A DNA stretch of 45,712 nucleotides from Gemmatimonadota bacterium. GTDB taxonomy: Bacteria; Gemmatimonadota; Gemmatimonadetes; Gemmatimonadales; Gemmatimonadaceae. Below, in pieces: positions 37,099-43,948 of this stretch. Numbering within the stretch: the first letter of the stretch is position 1; each line of letters starts with the position of its first letter. A program made the position numbers and the translations under genes. The stretch is taken from NCBI GenBank assembly GCA_016871915.1, contig VHBP01000014.1:1-45712 (forward strand), read 5' to 3'. The notes below the pieces were generated by a model. It was not told where the DNA came from. It saw only the letters and a program-made list of their open reading frames with translations, and made no database searches.

Positions 37099-38648
37099 GC
37101 CGGATGAGGCCTCCGCCCGACCTCACGAACGCCATCGATGACGCGCTGGCGGAGATGCTCGTACGCCGGGTCGGACTGACCGGCACGCGGGCGGAGGTGG
37201 CGAGCGAGGCGATCCGACGGCTCTCCATCGCACGCGCCGATGGACATAGTGCCGTCGTCCTCACTGATGAGCCTGCTGCCGGTGAGTGGCGTCGCACCCT
37301 GATCGAGGGCGGGTTGGCCGGTGATTTCGATGACCTGCGACCGCTCGTCCTCACGGGCGATCTGCTACAATTCCGGCGCTACGCTGAGGCGGAGCGCCGA
37401 ATCGCCGAACGCGTACGGGCACGCGTGACCGGTGCCACGCCGCGTCTGCGAATCATCACTGGCGGTCCGGGAAGTGGGAAGACCACCGAGATCGCACGAC
37501 AGATCGTCGCGCGCGTGACGGCCGACCCCGAGCTCCGCATCGCCCTCGCGGCCCCAACGGGGAAGGCCGCCGCGCGCCTGACCGCGTCCATCGGCGCGCG
37601 ACTCAGTGCGATCGATGCCCCAGCCGAGGTGCGCGCCCGCATCCCGGCCGATGCGCGCACCATCCATCGCCTCCTGAGCTACCGCGCCGCGGATGACCAT
37701 TTCCGCTTCAATCAGGAGCGGCCGTTGGGTGAGGATCTCGTGATCGTCGACGAAGCGAGCATGATCGACGTCCTCATGATGGACGCGTTGCTGGCTGCGT
37801 TGCGCGAGGATGCCGAGTTGATCCTCGTGGGCGATCATCATCAGCTCGCGAGTGTCGATACGGGGGATGTGCTCGGGGCGCTGGTCCGACATCCGGTGGT
37901 GACCCCGGTGGTCACCACATTGACGGGGAACCATCGTTTCACTGGGCAGCCGGGGATCGCGGGGGTCGCCAGCGGCATTCGTGCGGGACAGATCGACGAG
38001 GCGGTGGAGATCCTGATGCACGGCGGGCATGCCGATGCGCGATGCCTCCCGGCCCCGACCACACAGAACGCCTTGCTTGCGCCCATCGCCGAGGGGCTCG
38101 AGGCCTGCCTTCGCGCCGAGACCCCACACGCCATGCTCGATGCCCTCGACGGGGTGCGCATCCTCTGTGCGGAGCGGAAGGGGACCTTCGGCGTCACCGG
38201 CCTCAATGCGATCGTCGAGCGGTGGGGCGCGCGCCGCGGGCTCGACACCCGTGACGTCTGGTATCATCGACGCCCGGTGCTCGTCGGTGCCAACGACTAC
38301 GGCGCCGAGGTCTTCAATGGGGATCTTGGCGTCTGCTGGCGCGATGGGGGACGCACCGAGGTGCACTTCGCGACCCCTGATGGCGGCACGCGACACCTGC
38401 CCGTCGAGCGGCTCCCCGCCGTCACCACCGCATGGGCGATGACGGTGCACAAGTCGCAGGGCTCGGAATTCGGGGAAGTGCTGTTCGTCCTTCCTCGACA
38501 GGAGAGCCGCCTTCTCACCCGCGAATTGATCTATACCGGTCTCACGCGCGCCAAGCGCCGGGTGACGGTGCTGGGCGCGGACGACGTGCTCCGCGCGGGG
38601 CTCTCGGCGACCGCATCGCGGGCGAGTGGGCTGGGGGCGCAGCTCTGA
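37095..38648 (+). CDS. recD: RecD helicase subunit of exodeoxyribonuclease V
   Basis: 5'-3' superfamily-1 helicase of RecBCD. The ATG that overlaps the recB stop (ATGA) gives 517 residues, shorter than the 608 of E. coli RecD. It has an N-terminal RecD-type helical domain (DALAEMLVRRVGLTGTRAEV). Next come Walker A GGPGSGKTT (123-131), LAAPTGKAAARLT, TIHRLLSYR, Walker B VIVDEASMID (Asp219, Glu220) and LILVGDHHQLASVDTGDVL. The C-terminal motif V/VI region reads AWAMTVHKSQGSEF (446-459) and LIYTGLTRAKRRV. All helicase motifs look intact, so the shortness reflects loops rather than loss of function. It belongs with RecB and RecC, not the RecD2 type, which carries a longer N-terminus. Confidence 0.94.
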
Positions 38649-38687
38649 CCGTCATGCACATCGTGTCCACCCAATCATCCTTCGCAC

Positions 38688-39854
38688 ATGATTGACTCAA
38701 CCGTTCTGATCGTGGCGCTGGCTGGGCAGGCGCTCCTCATCGGCATCATCCTCTTCATCACACGACGGAAGACGACCCCACCGCAGACTGGCGGCACCGA
38801 TACCGTGGTCAGCGCTCGGCTCGACGGACTTGACCGGACGATGCAGACCCATTTTCAGGCGATGACCGCGCAGGGGGAGCAGCAACGTCAAGCCCTGGAT
38901 GCGATGCGTCGGGAGCATGAGCAGCGGCTAGAGGCGATGCGGCTGACGGTCGACGAGAAGTTGACGCAGACGCTCAACTCACGAATCACGGAGTCCTTTG
39001 CTTCCGTGAGTGAGCGACTCGAGGCGGTGCATCGTGGATTGGGCGACATGCAACAGCTCGCGGCGGGTGTCGGCGACCTGAAGAAGGTGATGACCAACGT
39101 GCGCGTCCGCGGTACCTGGGGCGAATACCAGCTGAGTGCCCTGCTCGAACAGTTCCTCACCGAGCCGCAGTTCGAGCGGAACTTCCGCCCACGGGCTGAC
39201 TCACGGGAGGTGGTGGAGTTCGCCATCCGTTTCCCAGGACGGAACGGCGATGGAACTCCAGTCTTGCTCCCGGTCGACTCCAAGTTCCCTATCGAGGATT
39301 TCGCACGGTTGGTCGAGGCGTCTGAAACGGGGGATCAGGACGCGGTACGCGTGGCGAGGGCCGCGCTCGTCACCGCTGTCAAGAAGAGCGCGCGGGACAT
39401 CAGCGAGAAGTATCTCGTGCCTCCCGTCACCACCGACTTCGGCGTGCTCTTCCTCCCCACGGAATCACTCTACGCCGAGGTGGTACGCGAGGTGGGTCTT
39501 GTCGAGGAGCTACAGCAGACCTATCGGATCCATCTCGCCGGTCCGACGACCTTGGGCGCGCTTCTCACCTCGTTCCGCGTCGGCTTCCAGTCGATTGTGA
39601 TCGAGCAGCGCGCCGGGGAGATCGAGGTCTTACTCGGGCTCGCCAAACGAGAGTTCGGAAAGTTCAATGAGGTGCTCGACAAGGCCGAGCGGCAGATCGA
39701 CACCGTCGCCCGGAGTCTCAAGGAAGGTCGGCGACGCACCAAGGCGGTCGAGCGGAAGCTGCGGAACGTGGAAACGCTGGATGAGGCGGCGTCGGTCCAG
39801 ATGATTGAGGCGGCTGAAGAATCTGATTTGGAGGATGAGGAGGCCTCCGAATAG
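38688..39854 (+). CDS. rmuC: RmuC-family DNA recombination protein
   Basis: Membrane-anchored protein that limits DNA inversions and rearrangements; its core is a predicted PD-(D/E)XK-type nuclease fold. Residues 4-25 form a membrane helix (STVLIVALAGQALLIGIILF). A coiled-coil follows to about residue 115 (HFQAMTAQGEQQRQALDAMR). The RmuC core starts at GLGDMQQLAAGVGDLKKVMT and includes NVRVRGTWGEYQLSALLEQF, RFPGRNGDGTPVLLPVDSKF, VTTDFGVLFLPTESLYAEV and GPTTLGALLTSFRVGFQ. The last 70 residues are again helical and end with an acidic tail. It is 39 bases after recD on the same strand, so it may be co-transcribed with recCBD; linkage of RmuC to recombination fits. Confidence 0.93.
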   Translation: MIDSTVLIVALAGQALLIGIILFITRRKTTPPQTGGTDTVVSARLDGLDRTMQTHFQAMTAQGEQQRQALDAMRREHEQRLEAMRLTVDEKLTQTLNSRITESFASVSERLEAVHRGLGDMQQLAAGVGDLKKVMTNVRVRGTWGEYQLSALLEQFLTEPQFERNFRPRADSREVVEFAIRFPGRNGDGTPVLLPVDSKFPIEDFARLVEASETGDQDAVRVARAALVTAVKKSARDISEKYLVPPVTTDFGVLFLPTESLYAEVVREVGLVEELQQTYRIHLAGPTTLGALLTSFRVGFQSIVIEQRAGEIEVLLGLAKREFGKFNEVLDKAERQIDTVARSLKEGRRRTKAVERKLRNVETLDEAASVQMIEAAEESDLEDEEASE

Positions 39855-40025
39855 TCGCGTAGCGTATCCGACCCCTCTTCCCAAGACGGACCTCGACGAA
39901 ATTGGGCGTGCGGAGTGCAGTTAATTGAGGCGGTGTGAAATGCATTGGTGTGGCCACCTCTGACCTGCGTGACATCCTGATGGGTCAGGAGTCACCTTGC
40001 GCACTATATAAAAAACGCTATATTC
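39855..40025 (+). promoter_or_regulatory. Intergenic region with candidate promoter/operator of the toxin-antitoxin pair
   Basis: The last part is clearly A/T-richer than its surroundings. TATATA (40005-40010) and TATATT (40019-40024) are candidate -10 boxes; TTGCGC (39997-40002) lies 16 bases before the second. CTGACC (39960-39965) and GGTCAG (39983-39988) form an inverted repeat that could be an antitoxin operator. The toxin ATG follows at 40026 with no ribosome-binding site, so translation may be leaderless. Confidence 0.35.
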
Positions 40026-40349
40026 ATGTCAGAACGGCCAATCGTCTGGCTCGGCACGTCCCTCGCGGTGGTCCGAGCGCTCCCTGGCCGTGCGCGACAG
40101 GCGGTCGGCTACGCCCTTGTCCGCGTGCAAAACGGATGGGAGCCGTCGAACTGGAGACCGATACTAAGCGTCGGACCCGGTGTACGGGAGATCCGGGTCC
40201 AAATCGGTCAGGACTATCGGGTACTCTACGTGACACGATTCTCAGATGCCATCTACGTGCTGCATGCGTTCGAGAAGAAGTCGCAGAAGACCTCACATCA
40301 CGACATCACGATCGCTCGCGCCCGTCTCGCCTCGTTGACCCACTCCTGA
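40026..40349 (+). CDS. HigB/RelE-type toxin (phage-derived Gp49-like)
   Basis: Probable ribosome-dependent mRNA interferase of a type II toxin-antitoxin pair. The 107-residue protein has the Gp49-like layout: an N-terminal helical part (ALPGRARQAVGYALVRVQNG), strands VREIRVQIGQDYRVLYVTRF and the highly characteristic AIYVLHAFEKKSQKTSHHDI near the C-terminus, followed by a helix ending in ARLASL. The basic KKSQKT segment and the Arg/Tyr of YRVLY are the residues usually linked to RNA binding and cleavage. The toxin precedes the antitoxin, the order typical of HigBA. The antitoxin starts 14 bases downstream. Confidence 0.9.
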   Translation: MSERPIVWLGTSLAVVRALPGRARQAVGYALVRVQNGWEPSNWRPILSVGPGVREIRVQIGQDYRVLYVTRFSDAIYVLHAFEKKSQKTSHHDITIARARLASLTHS

Positions 40350-40363
40350 GCCCAACTGCCCCG

Positions 40364-40807
40364 ATGTCCAGACCTCAGCGCACCACTGGAAACGTCTTCG
40401 CCGACCTTGGGTTCTCACCTGAGGAAACGCGACACCTCAAGGTGCGCTCGACTCTCATGATGGCGCTGGAGCGCATCATCAAAGCTCGGGGTCTCACCCA
40501 GCAGCAGGCTGCCACTCTCTTCGGGGTCGCGCAGCCTCGGATCAGTGATCTGATGTGTGGAAAGATCGATCGGTTCAGTAGCGATATGCTGATCGACATG
40601 CTCACCACCGCCGGCGCGGAGGTGCGTGTTCAGGTGCGCCCTACGCGCCCACCCGCCACGGCGGCAACGCGCCCGCCTTCCGCGCCAACGCGAGATTCTT
40701 CCGATAGAGTGTCGCGGTCCGGCCGATCGTCTGGATCACCTCGGCCTTCACCCGCCCCGCGAGGTCGTTCGCGGCCTGCTTCGCCGAGACCTCGGCGGTC
40801 TTGTTGA
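40364..40807 (+). CDS. XRE-family (HigA-like) antitoxin with a C-terminal read-through extension
   Basis: DNA-binding antitoxin partner of the preceding toxin. Residues 1-92 look complete: the family opening TGNVFADLGFSPEETRHLKV and a helix-turn-helix LTQQQAATLFGVAQPRISDL (residues 44-63), then IDRFSSDMLIDMLTTAGAEV and a closing strand. Family members normally end at about 90-100 residues. Here no stop occurs there, and the frame runs another 55 codons across the 3' end of the convergent yhbY gene. The added part is Pro/Arg/Ser-rich and low-complexity, and it reads as the antisense of yhbY. The native stop was probably lost through deletion or insertion at the junction. The DNA-binding part should still work; stability of the extended protein is unknown. 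Confidence 0.82.
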   Translation: MSRPQRTTGNVFADLGFSPEETRHLKVRSTLMMALERIIKARGLTQQQAATLFGVAQPRISDLMCGKIDRFSSDMLIDMLTTAGAEVRVQVRPTRPPATAATRPPSAPTRDSSDRVSRSGRSSGSPRPSPAPRGRSRPASPRPRRSC

Positions 40808-40958
40808 GCTGCACCTTCACGAGCTCGCGCGCGGTGAGGGCCTCATCAAGCGCGGCGGTCAACGCGGGGGTGAGCCCCTCCGTCCCGATATGTACCGTCG
40901 GACGCAGGCGGTTGCATTCCGATCGGAGCGCGGCGCGCTCCTTCCCCGTCATCGCCAT
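40641..40958 (-). CDS. yhbY: YhbY-family ribosome assembly RNA-binding protein
   Basis: CRS1/YhbY-domain protein that binds pre-50S ribosomal RNA. The ATG at 40958 gives 105 residues. It shows the family core GKERAALRSECNRLRPTVHI, then GTEGLTPALTAALDEALTAR, ELVKVQLNKTAEVSAKQAAN and the end stretch IQTIGRTATLYRKN. The GTEGLT loop corresponds to the GxxG RNA-binding loop. It begins one base after the stop of the M23 peptidase gene, so the two are coupled. Its last 167 bases overlap the read-through end of the antitoxin gene on the other strand, but its own C-terminus looks normal. Confidence 0.92.
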   Translation of the reverse strand: MAMTGKERAALRSECNRLRPTVHIGTEGLTPALTAALDEALTARELVKVQLNKTAEVSAKQAANDLAGRVKAEVIQTIGRTATLYRKNLALARKAGALPPWRVGA

Positions 40959-40959
40959 C

Positions 40960-41511
40960 TCAGTTGCCCCCAGCCCGTAAGAGATTGGGGAGCGGATCGA
41001 GCACCGCTCCCTCCCACCAGCGCTTGGGTGGGCCCATCCGAAAGACCTGGAAGTGAAGATGCGGGGCGTCCTTCGTCGCGTTCCCCGTGTACCCCACCGT
41101 CCCGATCCGATCCCCGCGTCGCACACGGTCCCCTTCACTGAGGCCGCGGCGCTGCGTGTCGAGATGCGCATAGTAATAGACGATGCGCTTCTTTGGGTCG
41201 CTGAGATAGATGACCTTGCCGCCGAGGTCGTTGCGGCCGACACGGAGCACATAGCCATCATCGGCGGCGAGGACAGGGGTGCCCTTCTTCGCCATGATAT
41301 CGACCGCCTGATGGATGCGCCCGCCACTTCGGGCCGCACCAAAGGAGTCACGGAGCGCATCCGACTCGACCCCCTTCACCGGGATGATCAACTCGCGAGA
41401 GCGGAGGTACGCCGCCTCGGGGGCCTCGCGTGGTGCGATCGGCGCACGCGGTGCGCCGCACGCCGCGAGGGCGAGGGAGACCAAGAGCATTCCGAGGCGG
41501 GGGGTTCGCAT
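40960..41511 (-). CDS. M23 (LytM-type) peptidase, predicted lipoprotein
   Basis: Cell-envelope zinc endopeptidase that cuts peptidoglycan cross-links or activates amidases. The ATG at 41511 is chosen over an upstream start because it opens a lipoprotein signal, MRTPRLGMLLVSLALAAC, with Cys18 as the lipid site. The LytM domain has GRIHQAVDIMAKKGTPVLA (zinc ligands His67 and Asp71) and APHLHFQVF (catalytic/ligand His151 and His153). The intermediate strand YYYAHLDTQ is typical too. All key residues are present, so it should be active. It is 183 residues long, without coiled-coil or LysM parts. It is divergent from the thioredoxin-like gene (61-base gap) and ends one base before yhbY. Confidence 0.9.
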   Translation of the reverse strand: MRTPRLGMLLVSLALAACGAPRAPIAPREAPEAAYLRSRELIIPVKGVESDALRDSFGAARSGGRIHQAVDIMAKKGTPVLAADDGYVLRVGRNDLGGKVIYLSDPKKRIVYYYAHLDTQRRGLSEGDRVRRGDRIGTVGYTGNATKDAPHLHFQVFRMGPPKRWWEGAVLDPLPNLLRAGGN

Positions 41512-41572
41512 ACACCATGAAAACGAGCCGCGAGGGGGGTGCGTCACGGCGTCCACCCATCAGATTTCAGGG

Positions 41573-42184
41573 ATGACGTCGCTTCTTGACCGCTTCCAGC
41601 AGGGCCTCTCGTACGACGCCTGGCTCGCCGCCTCGACCTACCCCAAGTACGTCGCCCTGCAACAGTCGATTCGCGCTCGGGCGGAGGTCGCCCCCGATCT
41701 CGTCGCGCGGGTGGAGGCGCTCGACCGACCCTGGCATCTCCTCGTGCTGAGCGCCGATTGGTGCTCCGACGCGGTGAGCATCGAGCCCTGGCTCGACGCT
41801 CTCGTGGCAAGCGCCTCTCGTTTGTCTCTCCGACTCCTCGATCGGGACCAGTATCTCGACCTGATGGATCAGCATCTCACCAATGGTCGCTCGCGATCGA
41901 TCCCGGTGGTGCTGGTGCTTGATGAGCGCGGCGTCGAACGCGGGTGGTGGGGACCGCGTCCACGCGCCTTGCAGGGCTGGGTGATGTCCGACGCGGCGCA
42001 GACGATGCCAAAGGAGGAGCGCTTCCGCGAGCAGCGCCGCTGGTACACCGAGGATCGCGGTCGTGCGATCTGCTCGGAGCTCGTCGCGCTACTCGAGCGC
42101 TGCGCCCAGTCGTCCGATGGCGGGCTCATAGCCCCAGACCCGATCCCGCCCTCGACCGGTGAGCTCCCGGGCCACACCGAGTGA
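41573..42184 (+). CDS. Thioredoxin-like protein lacking the resolving cysteine
   Basis: Cytoplasmic thioredoxin-fold protein of the Thioredoxin_9 type, about 203 residues. The helical N-terminus (LLDRFQQGLSYDAWLAAS) leads into WHLLVLSADWCSDAVSIEPW. The active-site motif usually reads W-C-x-D-C or W-C-G-D, and here is Cys64-Ser-Asp-Ala67, so only the nucleophilic Cys remains. The cis-proline loop is RSIPVVLVLDERG. Such proteins cannot run the usual dithiol cycle; a glutathione-linked or non-catalytic role is possible (inference). The last 96 bases overlap the 3' end of the gene on the opposite strand. The C-terminal 25 residues are Pro/Gly-rich and look like an unconserved tail. Confidence 0.83.
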   Translation: MTSLLDRFQQGLSYDAWLAASTYPKYVALQQSIRARAEVAPDLVARVEALDRPWHLLVLSADWCSDAVSIEPWLDALVASASRLSLRLLDRDQYLDLMDQHLTNGRSRSIPVVLVLDERGVERGWWGPRPRALQGWVMSDAAQTMPKEERFREQRRWYTEDRGRAICSELVALLERCAQSSDGGLIAPDPIPPSTGELPGHTE

Positions 42185-42958
42185 GGTGAGGCGCTCGAGC
42201 GCCTGCTGCGCGGCGGGCCGTGAGCAGTCGAGATCTTCAGCGACGATCGGCATGGTGAGGATGATGCTACGGCGGAGGAGATCGAGTACGGGGCGTGTGG
42301 TCACGGCGGCACGACCGAGTGCGGCGAGTCGCTCGTTCTCTCGGGCCTGACCAGCGGTGATCGCGCGCAGTGCGTCGTGACGCGCGCGCAGTTGTGCGAT
42401 GAGAGCGGTGAGCGTGAGGTCTCGCCATGGCGCTTCGTCGCCTACGCGCCAGGCTTCATGCGCGGCAGCGCGAGACTCGACGTCGATGAACGGCAGGAGA
42501 ATGAGTCGATCGGTGCGCCCCGCACTCACCAGCGTGAGCGTGGCAAGGCACTCCCCCACCCCCGTCGACGGCGCCCAGGCGGTGAGATCGAGGATCCGCT
42601 CGAGCACGCCGCGATCACTCCCCGCGCGGAGCGCGGCTTCCAGTCGGTCGGCATCGGGGTACGTTTCGATGGTGGGATCGAGCGAGGTGAGTCGCGCCAG
42701 TGAGGGGATGCCTCCGCTCCGCGCGCGGCGCTCCTCCTCGACCAGCAGGTCTCGCACCGCACGCTCGGCGGGCGTAAGCGCCGCATCATGAAATGGATCG
42801 GCCTCGGCGGCGAGCAATCGATGGAGCGAGTCGCGTGTGCCGGTGGTCAGCCGGGCGGTACAGAGGAGGCGCAGGACGGTCGCCGCGCCGAAAGGGGCGG
42901 CGGTCACGGCGGCATCGAATCGAGCCAGAGCGTCGGCTGCGTCCTCTAGAAGCTTCAC
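42089..42958 (-). CDS. Fic-like protein with degenerate active site and C-terminal winged helix
   Basis: A 289-residue protein from a GTG start. The C-terminal 75 residues are a winged-helix DNA-binding module as found at the end of Fic proteins: PVLDLLRRSIILTMPIVAED, SRPAAQQALERLTSLGVARE and LTGRGRDRVWGYEP. The middle aligns by eye with the Fic core: LEAALRAGSDRGVLERILDL precedes WAPSTGVGE (128-136) at the place of HPFxxGNGR. Next, LTLVSAG, LPFIDVESR and GDEAPW match LLxxxGLL, LSxFIERNR and GDWExW. All catalytic residues (His, Asn, Arg) are therefore replaced. It is likely a transcription regulator derived from a Fic AMPylase, or a relative such as the DUF1612/HTH proteins. Recognition of the Fic core is inference; the wHTH is firmer. 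Confidence 0.62.
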   Translation of the reverse strand: MKLLEDAADALARFDAAVTAAPFGAATVLRLLCTARLTTGTRDSLHRLLAAEADPFHDAALTPAERAVRDLLVEEERRARSGGIPSLARLTSLDPTIETYPDADRLEAALRAGSDRGVLERILDLTAWAPSTGVGECLATLTLVSAGRTDRLILLPFIDVESRAAAHEAWRVGDEAPWRDLTLTALIAQLRARHDALRAITAGQARENERLAALGRAAVTTRPVLDLLRRSIILTMPIVAEDLDCSRPAAQQALERLTSLGVARELTGRGRDRVWGYEPAIGRLGAALE

Positions 42959-43048
42959 AAAAGTAAAATTAGGACTTTAAGGTTAGTTTTGCAAGAATTC
43001 AGTGGCAGCACTTCCATTAAACCATCCGAATAAAAACTCTTAAAGCAT
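42959..43048 (+). promoter_or_regulatory. A/T-rich promoter region with a Bacteroidota-type -7 motif
   Basis: This 90-base gap between divergent genes is visibly A/T-rich, unlike the rest of the window. TAGTTTTG (42984-42991) fits the Bacteroidota -7 consensus TAnnTTTG exactly; a matching -33 TTG was not found at the proper distance. The ChaN-type gene starts at 43049 with an A-rich rather than a GGAGG-type upstream sequence, again Bacteroidota-like. The minus-strand Fic-like gene would also be driven from here. Confidence 0.45.
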
Positions 43049-43948
43049 ATGAAAATAAGATTTAGCATCCTTAATATTGTTTTTTCGGCTATTTTCACTG
43101 TCCAGCTCAGCGCTCAGGCCTATCCCTTCCATCGCGTCTACGATACCAAGGGCAAGCGGTTCGTCGACTTCGAGGCGATGGTCGCCCGCCTCGCCACCCA
43201 GGATCTGGTCTTCCTTGGCGAACAGCACAACGACCCCCGCACCCACCAGCTCCAGGCGGCGGTCCTCGAGGGGATCGCGCGGCGCCGTTCTGGGCCGATC
43301 GTCCTCGCCCTCGAGATGTTCGAGCGCGATGTGCAGGGGCCGCTCGACGACTACCTCGCCGGCACGCTGAGCGAGGAGCAGTTCCTCGCCACCTCGCGCC
43401 CCTGGCCCAACTACCCGACCGACTATCGCCCGATGGTCGAGTTCGCGCGGAGCAAGCAGTGGCCCGTGATTGCGGGGAACATCCCGCGGCGCTACGCCTC
43501 GCAGGTGGCGCGTCGCGGCCTCGCCGCGATCGACTCGTTGCCGGCCGCCGAGCGTGGGTGGGTGGCAGCGCAGCTCGACTGCCCGCGCGACGAGTATTGG
43601 GAGCGTTTTCGTGGCGTGATGGGGGACATGGGTGGCCACGGCACGCCGATGACGAAGGAGCAGCTCGAGGCGACGGTCTGGCGTACCTATGAGGCGCAGT
43701 GCGTGAAGGACGAGACGATGGGGGAGTCGATCGCGGCGGCGCATGCGAAGGCCGACGCGCTCGTGATCCACGCCAACGGTGCCTTCCACTCGGATTACCG
43801 GCTCGGGACGGTCGATCGTGCAAAGCGTCGCTCGCCAACGGCGAAGATCGGCGTCGTGAGCTTCATCCCGGTCGCCGATCTCGATACCGCGAACGGGAAG
43901 CCACAGCGGAAGATCGGCGATTACATCGTCTTCACGTTGAAGCCCTAA
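43049..43948 (+). CDS. ChaN-family (DUF399) haem-binding uptake protein
   Basis: Exported 299-residue protein of the ChaN/Cofac_haem_bdg group, linked to haem or iron uptake. The signal peptide KIRFSILNIVFSAIFTVQLS is Lys/Ile/Phe-rich and encoded by A/T-rich codons, with cleavage near SAQA; there is no lipobox Cys. The mature part has the family motifs LVFLGEQHNDPRTHQLQAAV, VLALEMFERDVQGPLDDYLAG, WPVIAGNIPRRYASQVARRG and LVIHANGAFHSDYRLGTVD, encoded in G+C-rich codons like the neighbours. The switch occurs at about 43110. The stop overlaps the convergent neighbour by CTAA/TAG sharing four bases. No TonB receptor for haem is adjacent. The mosaic 5' end suggests recombination or acquisition from a low-GC relative. 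Confidence 0.9.
   Translation: MKIRFSILNIVFSAIFTVQLSAQAYPFHRVYDTKGKRFVDFEAMVARLATQDLVFLGEQHNDPRTHQLQAAVLEGIARRRSGPIVLALEMFERDVQGPLDDYLAGTLSEEQFLATSRPWPNYPTDYRPMVEFARSKQWPVIAGNIPRRYASQVARRGLAAIDSLPAAERGWVAAQLDCPRDEYWERFRGVMGDMGGHGTPMTKEQLEATVWRTYEAQCVKDETMGESIAAAHAKADALVIHANGAFHSDYRLGTVDRAKRRSPTAKIGVVSFIPVADLDTANGKPQRKIGDYIVFTLKP

Noticed and set aside
42946-43051. TCTAGA, AAGCTT, GAATTC and CATATG sites clustered in the A/T-rich segment, as if from a cloning vector
   Set aside because: Individual six-base sites are expected by chance in A/T-rich DNA, and no vector backbone or marker is nearby; an assembly check would still settle it.
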